This document shows positions 45,485 to 57,614 of a stretch of DNA of 64,000 nucleotides, piece by piece. The translations under genes were made by a program, and so were the position numbers. The notes under the pieces were generated by a model. That model was given only the letters and a program-made list of their open reading frames with translations. It was not told where the DNA came from and searched no databases. The stretch is from Cryptomeria japonica (lineage: Eukaryota; Streptophyta; Pinopsida; Cupressales; Cupressaceae), in contig NW_026729314.1 of assembly GCF_030272615.1 (NCBI RefSeq), positions 1 through 64,000 on the forward strand, read 5' to 3'. The first letter of the stretch is position 1, and each line of letters opens with the position of its first letter.

Positions 45485-45810
45485 TAAGATAAACTTCCAA
45501 ACACATAAAAGTGCAAATACTAGTCTATCCCTATGATGGGGATCAAGCCTGGAATTATCTTCAAAAAACTGTTTATATGACACTTAAAATTATTAATAAG
45601 TCGTAAAAAATTATAATAGGTAATATATATTGATATATTATTTTACAACGTTTATTATAAATATATGAATTTGTTTTGAATATTTTAAAATTGTAGGATT
45701 AAGATATAATTATTTCTAATTTTATATTATTTTTATATAAATTTTTAGTATTTTCTTATATAAATTTATAAACTTTGTCAATTTATTTTTGTAAAATATT
45801 TTTAATAAGC
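45485..45810. mobile_element. Partial hAT-like family copy upstream of gene copy 2
   Basis: TTCCAAACACATAAAAGT..TATGATGGGGAT leads into CAAGCCTGGAATTATC, then TTCAAAAAACTGTTTATATG. It corresponds to 15646-15900, upstream of the intact peptide gene, and to 35600-35940. Confidence 0.55.
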
Positions 45811-46338
45811 TTGTCTTAAATATCAATATAGAAACTTCTAACAATTGAAATGATAAGATGATTTCTAATTTTTTAAAATATTGTAATAAAAAAATCTAAA
45901 ATAGTTTCTATTTTTATAATAAACAAGATTTTTGGGTGTGAATTTATAAATTTACAAATAAATTTAAGATTTTTTTTAGTACATTACTAAGTTATCATTT
46001 TTTTTAAATTTTTTTTTTTTTATTTGCATGAAATTATTTCACTAGCCCAGATGGGGGATAAATTCACGACTCTCATTGATAATAAAATCACTTTAGAAAT
46101 TGCCGATTATGAACTTTCTAATTTTTCTTAAAGATGACTACTTCTAATACTGAGGTATCGCTTTTGATTAAAAATCTAATAAAATGGAAAAAAGAAAAGC
46201 AATTCTATTTTTGTTTCGAGTTGCAGTAATTTAGTCAAACACGCCATTCAAACAAGAAATAGTAAAAGCAAACAAAATCCATGAAAATAAGTGTATAAGA
46301 AAAGAAGAAATATTTCCTTATTAATATGGCATCGTTCC

Positions 46339-46348
46339 CTATATAAAC
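46339..46348 (+). promoter_or_regulatory. TATA box of second peptide gene copy
   Basis: CTATATAAAC in a leader that matches the intact gene's leader almost base for base. It lies 79 bases before ATG 46427. Confidence 0.65.
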
Positions 46349-46426
46349 CAACACTGCGAACTCTGAAATGAATGCATTACAAGTTTAGTTTATCAAAATC
46401 ATCTTGAGTGAGAAATTTAAAGAGGG

Positions 46427-47471
46427 ATGAAAAATGAGAGAGGAATTGTTGTTGCTATGCTCACTCTTTTGATACTGCTCATCCTGCTCTCACCAACAAC
46501 TGCATCAACACCCAGGCATCTTACCGATGACTGTGCAAAAGTCACTTGCTTGCCGATGAACATAACCAATTCTGCAAGTGCTAATAGGTTGACTAGTGTT
46601 GATAAGTGTTGACATCAATGACAAAACCATATCAACATATCCAAAATACCAACAGAAAGGATGTTTGATGGTCATACTGGTAAGATAGACTAAACTGGTA
46701 GTCAACCTTGGTCGACAAAGTATGTCAAACCGACATAGGAAGCCAAGCAAAGGTGGATGTCAACAAGCATGACAACTAGATATCAGGTGGAGGTATTGCA
46801 TAGGTCAGTGGAGTGTGCATCAATGTAACAAATCTGCAAGCAGGTCAGCTTTTATGAGGAACCCACAAGTCACGGAGGATGCCAGAAGATTGCGGCTTGA
46901 GGAAGGCAAGCTCGAAAAGCAATCGCACTGATCTTGCAAGAATATTTGATCTCTGTAACTATTACATGAAGGAAACAACAAAACCATTTATGAAGGAAAC
47001 AACAAAACCATTAATAGCGAGTGACAGAGAAAAGTAGAAAAGCATGGTGCAGATCTCCAGATTTAGAAAACACACATTGGAATGCCAAGTTTGGGTGGTG
47101 ATTGATTGTCATAAAGATCATATCCGTGAAAAGAAGATTGAATCAAAGGGGATTCAGATTGAGTTGGAAAAGGAAAACCTAACATGATAATGTTTGAAAG
47201 CATTCTTGGCGGGAATCCATGATTATATATACATGAGCTCGAAACAATAGATAAACATGCTTGAGGAGAAGAAGAAGAGAAAAGAGAGATTGAGTGCAGA
47301 TAAGAATCATCTCCCTTAGAATTTATTCTAAGTAAGTTGCAGAGTGAGTCAAAAAGCAAACCGGTGAGAAATCTGGACAACTGTGATGATTGTGATAATA
47401 TGTTTAAGCATAATCATTGTGATAAGGCTCCAGGTGGAGGTTTTAACTGTTGTGAATATACTGCGTGTTAA
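46427..47471 (+). pseudogene. Cysteine-rich peptide paralogue, disrupted
   Basis: ATG 46427 opens a signal peptide nearly the same as that of the gene at 16062 (MKNERGIVVAMLTLL; SPTTAST). The following part diverges and includes DDCAKVTC. The frame meets a stop at 46612 inside an inserted LTR-like sequence. Coding similarity resumes near 47382 with CDDCDNMFKHNHC and NCCEYTAC before TAA 47471, matching the CDDC and CC-x-C pattern of the intact gene. The two paralogues differ much more in the mature peptide than in leader and signal peptide, which may mean divergent selection or relaxed decay. The insertion makes a normal product unlikely unless it is spliced out. Confidence 0.6.
46607..47298 (+). 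mobile_element. Putative solo LTR inside peptide paralogue
   Basis: It begins TGTTGACATCAATGACAAA, a copia-like LTR opening, and ends GAGTGCA, with direct repeats GATAAG at 46601-46606 and 47299-47304. TATATATA lies near 47223. There is no PBS or coding sequence, so a solo LTR is the best reading. A six-base duplication is longer than the usual five, so the right end is less certain than the left. Confidence 0.6.
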
Positions 47472-47474
47472 CAA

Positions 47475-50400
47475 CAATTTACAATTTATAGACATAGTAG
47501 ATAAATAGTTTTTTACATAGTTCATAAATAATGTGAAGGTTGTTCTCCAGTTCGCAATGGTGTAGTGCTCGATTCCTTCAAAAATTAATTTTTTTTTTTT
47601 TATTAGTATACTTTTGTTCTTGTCTATTAATATTCGTAGGATTTTTTTATTTTTCTTTTTATCAGTAAAGGGTTGAGTTGGATATATTTAATATATATAT
47701 CCACAGAAGATATATAAACTGTCTGAAAGATAATATAACATCTTAATATCTTAGTAATATAATCACTTTTTACACATGAGTTTTAAATTTTCAATTTTTA
47801 ACATTCATCAATTTGAATTCAAGTTTCTCTATATTTTAGAGTATCTGTTACTTATTCTGTCATGTTATTCATTGTAATCATTTCATATAAACTATATAGA
47901 TACATAAGGACACATAAAATTTGAACAAAAACTCTAAGACAAGAATTTAGTCATAGAATTTTTAACTTATAATTATTTAAGTATCAAACATAAATACCAT
48001 TTTGCTTATTATCTTCACAATAGTTTTTTTAATGAATTGTATAACTATTATAAAATTTGAGCAAAAATTATAACACAAGAATTTAGTCATAGAATTTTTA
48101 ACTTATAATTATTTAAGTATCAAACATAAATACCATTTTGCTTATTATCTTCACAATAATTTTTTTAATGAATTGTATAGCTATTAATTTTAATAATTTT
48201 CAATAAATTAATTGGAAAATACAATTCTTACTGTTTTGTTAAACCTTCACATCATAGGAAGCAAGAAGGATTATATATATGCTAAAAGCTTATTTTTTCA
48301 TTAAGTTTAAATGGCTTTTTTGTTATATATTTTCAATAAATTTTTTTTTTCTTTTATTGTAAACAAAAATAAAGAAACAAATTTGAAAAGGATGAGACAA
48401 AATATTTAATGGCCAAAAGAATTAGAAAAAAAATCTAGGGAACACAATTCGATTAAAATAACATGTAAAAAATGACAAACTCGAAACAAGTCCCAAATCC
48501 TACACATTTCCCAATCACTTTGGCATTGAATTTGATCATGAGAAAAATTTAGATAAATGTGAGAAACTTGTATGTTGTGAAACATTGAGAGAGAAAAGTT
48601 GGGAGATAAAGTGGTACAATTTCATGTTTTGTCATACTTGGATATCAACATAATAGCCTTTGTTATTCTTCCCTCTATGCTTGGAGGGAAAGTACAATGT
48701 TTCTATTTTCTCTTTTCAAGGATTCACTTTTCCTACATTGAGTAGCATGTTTTGTCATACTTGAATAGAAACATAATAGCCTTTGTTATTCTTCCCTACA
48801 TACTTGGAGGGCAAGTACACGGTTTCTCTTTTCTCTTTTCAAGGATTCACTTTTCCTACATTGAGTAGCATCTTTTATACGAATTACATTTCTGGAATAT
48901 AATTTTTATCCTTTATAAAGATTTTAATTTTGTATGGATGTTTCTATCCTTTATTTAGGAGCTCTTCCTTGCTTGAAAGTATTTTCATAAATGATCCCTC
49001 CTAGGTCTTGAAGGTGCATCCTTTCTTTCCATTCTTTTCCCTTTGTCAAAGATGTTATTTGGAAAAAAGATCTCCTATTGGAGGTAGATTTATTTCAACA
49101 AATCTCTCTTCCTCCCACCTTTCATTATGCATCCCTCAAAAGGATCCCTTTATTTTTTTTTTCAAAATCTATTTTACAACTATCTCTTCTCTTGAAAGAG
49201 TTAGGCCTCTTTATCTTGGAGTGATGTAAATTGTTGCTTAAAGAATATCTATGTGGTGATAAAAGGTGTTTATCCTTGTTCTTTTCTTTAAGAGATCAAC
49301 ACAGGACTACGTTGACATCTTAAGGGAGCACATCTATGTAGCCTTATTATTTTTTATTTACAGTTCAATATTGTAGGATTTCCAACATGAATAATGTGAT
49401 TTATTGGTTATCCTTATTCCATGTTGTAGGATTTCCTCACAAAAAGTGGGTTTTGTTTGGTTATCCTTTTTTAATTTGCAATTCAATTTTTGTGGGTTTT
49501 CTTATAAACAATACTTTGTTTGGTTATGCTTCTTCTGGTGTTCCAACAACACCTTCTTTGCACCAATCATTTTTCTTGTAATAATTTTTTTTTTCTAATT
49601 AAAACCCATTTCAATTTTCACGAAGCAATTGTGCTGTAATAAGAGAGCTTTGCATAACAATTTCCCTTTTTAGGATGAGTTGACAAGCATAACACAACTT
49701 GCATAATCGTACTTTCTCTTTCACATGGTTCATAGAACATATCACAACTTTTTGTCCCATGAAATATATGCTCTCATGGATCACTTAGAATAATATAGCT
49801 TGCTAGCTCATGGAATTCATGATCCTTCCCTCTCTCTCTCTCTCTCTCATACATCACCTAATATAACACAACTTAGTGGCTAGTGGAATCCATGTTGCAT
49901 TTCTCTTTCTCCCATGAGCCCATAGTATATCACACCTTTCTAGTCATTGAGTCATGGTTTCTTATCTCATCACTTGATGTATGCTCTTGGTCTTCCCATG
50001 TGTCACTTGTGCTATTGCAAATACATTCACAAAATGATATTAGCAATTGAGACATTTTGATCGTCACGGTCTCTTCAACAAGTTGACTTGGAGCCTTTTT
50101 TAGTAATAAACCCTTTTGTGTCTATAATCTTTGTTTGTCATTTTTTCTTTTATATTTTTTTTTCTTTTTTGTGTCCTTCTATCTGATTGTGTTAGATAAG
50201 ACCCTAAGCTTGTGGCCTTGTTCCCTCAAATATGGTGATGTCTTATGTATTTCTTGTCTTGCTCTCATTTCATCATGTATGCATCTCTTTCTTTTCCTTT
50301 GTTGTGATTCTATTTATTTTTCCTTTTTTATGATACTCCTACTAAAGAGTGGGTTGAATGTAGCATGATAAATTGTAAACCTGTACAATTTCACACTACT

Positions 50401-51550
50401 TTTTGTGTCCTTGCCTTAGTGCATTTTCTCCTAGGTCTTATCCAAAACTATTTCTAGCATTTGTAATCTCAACATCTAGTTTTAGACTAAGTTCACCTTA
50501 TTCATATGTTATTCACCATGCTTTGGATGGACAAGGGTTTTGGGGGTATTCTTGTCCTAGAAAAGGGTATTTGGCATGTCTTGTCCCTCAAAATTGGGCC
50601 CAATTTTGAATATATTATTGCCTTTTCTCACTAGTTTGTTCCCAATGTTGATACCTTAATCATTTACATTATCCATCCATCCACATTCATTATAATTATT
50701 TTATATCCATGAAGCATTAAGATAATCTTTCATCGTACCATATTTTTCAAGCGTTCTTCAGATGTGGACATTATGGAGTAGCATGTTACAATAATTTTTA
50801 TGCAATCATGAGTTTATTGATCGATTTATTTATGTCTTATCATGTCATGTCATTTACTGAATCAATAATTGTGATCACATTAAAAAATTATTGAATCATC
50901 AACCGTCATTTAAATTTCAATTTAGTTATAGGATTAATTCCTAGTATGGTTTTTTACGTAGGAAAATCCCTATCAACAACTCCATTTTCTGCCTATGTAT
51001 GTGTACATGGTAGGAACTAAAAATAAGATATACAAATTCAAGAAAAGTAGATAAAGACACACATGTTCAAATTTTGTAGAGGCGTAAATTTTAAGACAAG
51101 GTCAGTCCAAGAACCATTATCTGACACTTTTATGATGAAAATTTAGGGAAATACTAAAAATTTTCAACATACCTATCCCAAAAGTATATCTATTGTCTGT
51201 ATCTAACACCTTGAGGACAAGATCACCCCAAGCAGCATAGTCCAACATATTTGAGTCTATATTTTATACACAAACTCCTCCCTACTTCCTATTTCCAATT
51301 CTATAATTGTGCCTACATGTCTGGTTTGAGACTATTTGTACATGTTGATTCTTGCCAATTTCTAATGCTTAGCCATAGATCTTGCCTTCAATTTACATGT
51401 TTTTATAGCTCACTTTCAACTCAATCAATTTATATAAATTCACCTTTTTCTCAATCATTTCTGAATAAGTTTGAGGTTGAGCCTATTGAGTTTAATCTCC
51501 TTTTAATGTGATCATTATGAAATAGGTTTAGTTCCTAGTTTGCATGCATA
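47475..51550. other. Non-coding block, second copy
   Basis: Counterpart of 17451-21552, with the same tandem 122-bp pair, CT repeat and short frames. No TE protein or RNA gene recognised. Confidence 0.45.
47914..48185. repeat. 136-bp tandem duplication specific to copy 2
   Basis: Two units beginning ATAAAATTTGA and ending GAATTGTATAxCTATTA with period 136. The first segmental copy (about 17895-18030) has one unit. Confidence 0.85.
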
Positions 51551-52756
51551 TGATGAATACTAAGAGGGGGGGGGGTGACTTAGTATGCCCAAAAACCTTG
51601 AAAAACACTTAAGCGAATTAACTGTAGATCAGTGTATCCTTCTTAATAGTAAACCAATTAAAACATAAATGAACCAAATAGAAAATAAAGCATTCACCCA
51701 TAGTAACACAATCACCATAACACATGATATTTTGACGTGGAAACCCAACTGGGAAAAACCATGGTGACTAGTAAATCACAAGATCACTATCTGCAGAATA
51801 GTAACCAAACCAGTTAAGGTCAGACTAGTTAAAGCCTTACAATGTTCTTCATCAGAACAGATCCTGTTAGGAATCTAGATCTCTGTTAGGAGATAAATCC
51901 TATTAAGGATTTGAAATAGACTTTACAAAGCCTATCTGGTTAAGGATTTCAAATCTTGTTGAAGAGATTAGTAATCAACAAGTTGATGATCTACAGAGTA
52001 GCACACAATGCTTGGTTAGATCCTTGATAGCTTTTAGCTGATGCATCACAACATCACTTCAGTCTTTTGTCCTTCATTCCTTCGAGCTTCTATCATGAGA
52101 TCTTCTTTTCGCATAGAATCTAATCTTCTCTCTTCAGAATCTGATCTCTTTTCTTTGCATACACCGACACACATACATACACACTCCTAAAAACCCTAGA
52201 CATGATTTCCTTATATAGGAATCTGATTTCATGTCGATCCAATGAGATTTGGACAACAAAAACACTAAATACAATGTGTCTAGACAAGTTTGAGACATGA
52301 TACAGAGTGACTGCCATAATATCGATGGAAGATCTTATCGTATTTTTACAAGTTTGTCTTTTAGCAAAATACCGATTACCGATTTACAAATAAAGACTGG
52401 AAAGCAGGAACATGGTTCTGATCTCTTGGTTGCCTCTCAGGGTCCTTGTACTGGTTGGTTTGTCGCCAAGTTGTGGCAATTAATAGTTGAGCACTTTCAC
52501 ATAATGGTATAGCGATATCCGTCGGATCATCATGGACCAGCTTGATCTTTATCAGATGAATGTCTTTTGAGGTCCTCGACCATTCTTTGACCGGTAAGCA
52601 CCTTTTGGAAACACCAATAGTCTTCAACAAACAAAGACTATACATAGTACCGATTGGATGATACATCATATGATACCGGTTGAGAATACAAGAGATAAGT
52701 GTGTATCCATCAATGACAATCATAACTTCAGTACAAACATCATCAAAATGATAACA
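51551..52756 (-). repeat. 3' LTR of element B
   Basis: It aligns with 21553-22771 and 28591-29843. In minus orientation it starts TGTTATCATTTTGATG and ends TTAGTATTCATCA. A purine tract adjoins it at 52757-52768. The outer flank TGCATGCATA equals that of element A's 3' LTR. Confidence 0.9.
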
Positions 52757-52768
52757 ATCTCCCCCTTT
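52757..52768 (-). promoter_or_regulatory. Polypurine tract of element B
   Basis: Minus-strand AAAGGGGGAGAT directly before the 3' LTR, the same as in element A. Confidence 0.85.
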
Positions 52769-53005
52769 GGCATTGATGGCAACACTTAGGAAAATTTTGG
52801 CAACTAAGTGCTTACAAAACAAGTAGCATGTCATAATCAAAATTACTCCCCCTATGCATATACACTACTCCCTTTGCTAAAAATACTAACATGAGCAACT
52901 TCTATTTGCATTAAATTTTCAATTACCACTCCCCCTTTTCCATAATGACAATTCTATCAAATTTCAAATACCACTCTCCCTTTTTGTTACAAAAGGTAAA
53001 TAAAG

Positions 53006-54517
53006 TTAAATTACAAAACATGAAAACCAGAGTATATGTTGAAGATAATAAAGAGTGAAACTTTTCAAAAATGATTTAAAGTTGTTATGAAAGTCTTTCA
53101 TATCTGAAGACCAGGACTCTAAGAGTGAGGCAGCAATTTCACTCTTGGTCTTCATCTGGAAAGCTAGTTCCTCCATGGCATCGATTGTGCTCATCTCCTG
53201 TGTAATAGAAATAACTTCCAAGTTCAGAAAGCACTTCTGAAGAACCTCCAACTTGGGTAGTAGGAGTAGTTGTAGCTCCTGTAGATGTTGGGTCCACTTT
53301 CTGATCTTCGCTTCTATCTGTGTGATCTGTTGCCGATATATCTGGATGGTCTATCCATATACGGTGAAAGAATCATATGGTACCTTAAAGGTCTCCACAT
53401 ACTGCTTTAGTTCTGATTGGAGTTGACCTTTAACCTTTAGAACATCATCACAAAATAAATTGGGCTAGCATATTTTTCTTAAAAACATACTTCCTTTAGC
53501 CATTGCCAGACTGATATCAGCCTTTTGGTGGATCAGTTTGGTCCTGTCCTCAGCAATTTTCTGTACTAGTGCAACATTCAGTTCTTTTTCATGGTTTTTC
53601 CTTGCAGTGGCTTGGGTTGTAGCTTCCAGTGATTGGACCTCATCATCTACTACAATGCATAGTAGTTTTAGCTTGGCCAGCGAGGAATCGATACTGGGGA
53701 GATTAGTACTGGGGACTAGATTGGAAAGAGTGTCAACAACAAATTGGATGACATCTTGTTCTTTCTTTTTCCTCAGAACTTCTAATTTGTCTTGAGCCAA
53801 TTAAATGCTTCTTAGTAGCTCATTCTCATCAACCGATTGAGTAAGACATGCAAGAGTTAGATTGGTGTGACCGATGGGATCTTTGGTTGCCTTAGGAGTC
53901 TGTCCTCCCTCAGCTACCTTGTTCTCATCTTGTTTCCTCTTTTCTTGATTTTCCTTTTCATTGTCAGCTCTCTTTTTTCCATTTTCTCCTTCTCTGTTCT
54001 TTCCTTCTCTTCTCTCTCATTCTCTAATCTCTCTCTTTTTGCTTTCTCCTTCTCTTCTACTCTTTTCTCCTCTTCTTCTTTCTTCTTCTCTTCTTCTGCT
54101 TTCTTCTTTTCTTCCTCCTTTTTCTCTTCTTCTTCTCTCTTCTGTGCTTCCTCTTTCTTCCTCTCTTCTTCCCTCTTTTTCTCTTCTTCTGCCTTCTTTT
54201 CTTGCTCCGCTTTCTTCTTAGCTTCTTCTTCTTCTTTCTCCTTCTCTTTCTCTGTAGGAATGTTAGGTGCAGTATCAACTGGTGCATCATCTAATGCATC
54301 TACATCAATAGGAACATGATGCTCAATTAATCTCCCCCCCCCTATCATCAAAGGTTTCATCTGGTATAGGTTTTAATAGGTTAGCTGGAGCCTGCCGATT
54401 TTCTTCGGTTACCTTTTGCATCTTGACAGCTTCTTGAGCTCGTAGGTGAGTATCCTTTTCTACCTCAGAGATCTTACCTCCAAGTAGCAGAAGTCTTCTC
54501 TTCCTCATGAAGAAGGT
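53006..54517 (-). pseudogene. Second ORF of element B, C-terminal part
   Basis: Same protein as in element A: a Lys/Glu-rich helix (53.93-54.26 kb; PTEKEKEKEEEEAKKK), then the coiled coil with LAKLKLLCIVVDDEVQSLEA, then MEELAFQMKTKSEIAASL near 53180. The last segment preserves about 58-60 bases deleted in element A. Three pieces lie in different frames. The N-terminal globular part is missing because another LTR element begins at 54518. Confidence 0.65.
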
Positions 54518-54981
54518 TGTGAGATTTTTCCAAGATCTAGAGGCAATGAAAAGCACAAATAAGAGAGACAAAATAGATGATAGGAATAAACTATATTCTA
54601 TCAAGATGCAAAATATGATCAACTGGATCATTACAAGATGTTCAATGATTGTCCTTACAAACAATGTAGATGAGCCTGCTTATATAGGGAAGGCTAGGGA
54701 TATGTGAGCACACAAACATGACATGTGGCTCAATAAGAAACAAGGGTAGGTAGGAAATAGGTGTGGGTAGGTAGGAGAAACAATAAAATATTCCACATGA
54801 GGTGGAATGTAACAACAAGATAAGATCAACACCATAAAGGTGGAAATTATCCTATACACACTATCCCAATATGGCACAAACACCCAAGTGTCTCATACCC
54901 AAACTACTATGAAATGCATTTCCTAAGTAAACTTAAGTAAGGTGTAATAATATCCAAGATGAATAATTATTTACACCAACA
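54518..54981 (-). repeat. 3' LTR of another LTR element, 464 bp
   Basis: In minus orientation it starts TGTTGGTGTAAATAATTATTC and ends AATCTCACA. A purine-rich AAGGGAGGG (54982-54993 region) adjoins it. A TATATAAGCAGG box lies near 54668. Its low-coordinate edge coincides exactly with the loss of homology between the two segmental copies, which confirms an insertion junction. AAGGT precedes it as one half of the expected target duplication; the other half was not found. Confidence 0.75.
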
Positions 54982-54993
54982 CCCTCCCTTAAG

Positions 54994-56117
54994 TGCAACT
55001 TAGGGGAATGCACTTGAGTCTACAATGCAACTAAGCAATGCAAGATGGGTGTCGGCTATGAGGCCATGTTAGGTACCTATGTACAAATGCAAATGAATGC
55101 AAACCAATGCAATGAAATCTCTCACAAAGTGGGGATAGAGAGAAAAACTTAATGGGAAAAAACCCTCCCCCAAAAGAGAGAGGAAAACTAGATACAAAGA
55201 ACTCTCATAGAAGTATGTTAAGGACAAAACCCCATGTGAGGAAAAAGTCTCCCCCATATGAGAGAAGAAGAAGAGAGACTAAGAATGCCCCCCTCAATGT
55301 GGAATCTGTACCAATGATAGAAGCACGATGATGAATGAAGAAACTACTCCACGAACATCGAACCACGTTCCTCCCCTTAGGAAGAAACAAAACCAAAGGT
55401 GTATCCATGAAGTCTCCCCAACCATGAAGGGAATATGTAGGAAAAATACTCATGATGAAAGGAATCCCTGAAAACTCCTCAAGTGTCCCCATGTCAATGT
55501 TGAAAGTTACCCCCTCCAAAGGTGGTAAACTATGCCACACTGCTGAAAAAGGCACTCCAAGATCTAGTGGAGAAAAATGTAGAACAATATCCAAAGACTC
55601 ACATGTCTCCTCAAAAAATAAAGAGATCTCCTCCAACTGCTGAACAAAAGTATCCACAATCATGTCAACCTCTAAAGATTGACCATGTAGAGAATGCACA
55701 ATCGGGTAAGAGTGATCCCTCACAATAATCGAAGAAGGATCATCTTAATCAAAGAGAAGATGAATGTCATCAATGATGTCTCCAAAATTTGCAATGTAGG
55801 ACTCCATAAACAAACCTACAATGTCTGTAAAGTAGGAATCCCAATCAATTGAAGCTGGAAGACATGGAATATCCTGCTGCACTGAACCACAAGAAGGCAA
55901 AATTATCGCACTAGCTGCATCATCAGGTGCAATCGGTGGTGTGATATCAAGAGAAGGAGATGAAATACAAGGCTCAAGAATGGGGTCACATGTGAGAATC
56001 CCCAAGTTCAAGTGCCCAATGTTCTCCTCAAAATCTCAGTCATCAACACAGGAAGAATCAACCTCATCAATAGGACCAAAATGTGAAAAAGAGTGCAACC
56101 GAGATGCATGATCAACC
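54994..56117 (-). pseudogene. Unrecognised long ORF of the inserted LTR element
   Basis: One minus frame is open from the solo-LTR junction at 56117 to the stop at 55205 except for two stops (near 56036 and 55745). Taken together with 57615-57710 beyond the solo LTR it gives roughly 335 codons. The piece beyond the LTR reads VEFTPNSVIIRDLESG and VVDHASRLHSFSHF, reminiscent of the protease-integrase spacer of plant copia polyproteins. The rest (PPIAPDDAASAI; VHSLHGQSLEVDMIVD; HGWGDFMDTPLVLF) I do not recognise. No integrase HHCC motif follows, so pol seems replaced or deleted. 54994-55204 is non-coding leader to the 3' LTR. Confidence 0.45.
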
Positions 56118-57609
56118 TGATAGTTCTGATACTTAATATAACTACAGATCCAATAGCCAACAAGATGAGAGGGGGGGGGGGGGGTGAATCATACAAACTT
56201 AATCATCCATAAAAACATCAGATTCAACCTCGGTAACATATATATCAGTAATATAACCAAAACTGTTAAACATGCAAACTCAAAAGCATATGAACAATAT
56301 AAACCTCATAACACCAGATTTAACATGGAAACCCAAATAGGGGAAAACCACTGTGGGATTTTGGACCCACTAAGAAATATACTCTTCTAGAGTATGCTCG
56401 GTTAAAAGAAAATCTTGTTAAAGATTACAAACACATTGCTAGATGTGACCCGGTTAAGGGATTTCCCTCAGATCTGTTAGGATCTTCACTTTGTTAGAAG
56501 TGACCTTGTTAAAGGATTTCAAACATTCAATCAGAATGTCACCTTGCTAGAGGGTTTACATATAAGACTGTTAAGTCCACTCAATTAAGAGATTTTCTGT
56601 CACTTTCACAAAATAACAGTAATAAAAATCTATCTGCAACTTCACATCTAAAATGCTAAAGAAGATTCCTATTTGTTCAATACAATCTAGACATAGAACT
56701 AATCTTGTCTATCTGCAGGTCTTCAAGCTTCTGTGCTCGGTAATCACTATGTAGCATCCCTATGCATACACTTGCCCGCATACATTGTTTATCAACAGTT
56801 TCCTATTTATAAACAATTAGGTAACCACTTAATCTCCTTGATCACATTTCCCATGATCAATGATAGCCATCAGATCTTCAATCTTGTCTAGGTTCAATGC
56901 ATCTTTCAATCTGAAAACATTTTACCCCACCTTGGAACTTGCATAATAGTCTTGGAACTTGTGCCAGGGTATTGCGGTTCAATCTGAGTTGTAGATCTTC
57001 ATGCCGACTTTCCTTTTCCTTAGATTTGTTAACAAACTTCTTCCACGACTTACCAATCATTTAATCTGCTCCAGCTCATCAGCTTCCTTCATTAAATACC
57101 TCATTTAAACATTTAATGCATTCTGTTATAGCTCGGTTACAACTCAGTAACAACTCGGTGAATACTAAACTCCACTCGATAGACATTCCGCCTTCATTAA
57201 CCGACAACGATAACCTTAGGGTTTTACCGAATAGGTTCCTTGCTTGATAACATAGTATAGTTTTAACCTTTACAATTTACAACATATGTATGATGTTAAA
57301 ACAATCTAAAACATCATGATCTCATCATTGTCTGACTCAGTAGTAGTTGCCCATTGAATACCTTATTCATCATATTCTTTCCTGTGTCTTTTACTGACAT
57401 CTTTATAATCTTCATATCATACTTCTCAAGATATGGCAACATCATACTGAATTAGAAAATCAATTTCTTGACATCAATGACAAAATAATAATATCAAGAC
57501 AGTAAAACATCTTTAATCAGTTATATCCATAATCATCAACAACCTTCTTAATATCCTTAAGAAATGCCAACAATCTTTCATTGTCTGTTATAATGCAATA
57601 TTGCCAACA
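56118..57609 (-). mobile_element. Solo LTR with perfect 5-bp target duplication
   Basis: In minus orientation it runs from TGTTGGCAATATTGC to CAGAACTATCA (1492 bp) and is flanked by CAACC (plus strand) at 56113-56117 and 57610-57614. A 14-G run near 56171 and ATGGAAACCCAAATAGGG match the style of the other LTRs here. With no internal sequence, it is the product of LTR-LTR recombination. Removing it restores one continuous reading frame across the junction. Confidence 0.88.
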
Positions 57610-57614
57610 CAACC

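Larger units (their letters stand above)
46290..54517. repeat. Segmental duplication, copy 2
   Basis: Counterpart of 15920-24545 in the same orientation: gene leader and TATA box, disrupted peptide gene, 4.1-kb non-coding block, 3' LTR, purine tract and internal sequence of the LTR element. Homology stops exactly at 54517 (CATGAAGAAGGT), where another LTR element has inserted. Sequence 45540-46290 may extend it through the hAT-like fragment, with an interrupting 0.4-kb difference. Confidence 0.85.

Noticed and set aside
56118-56140. Possible degenerate PBS (AGTATCAGAAC on the minus strand)
   Set aside because: The perfect CAACC duplication places this sequence at the end of the solo LTR itself, so it is LTR sequence, not a PBS.
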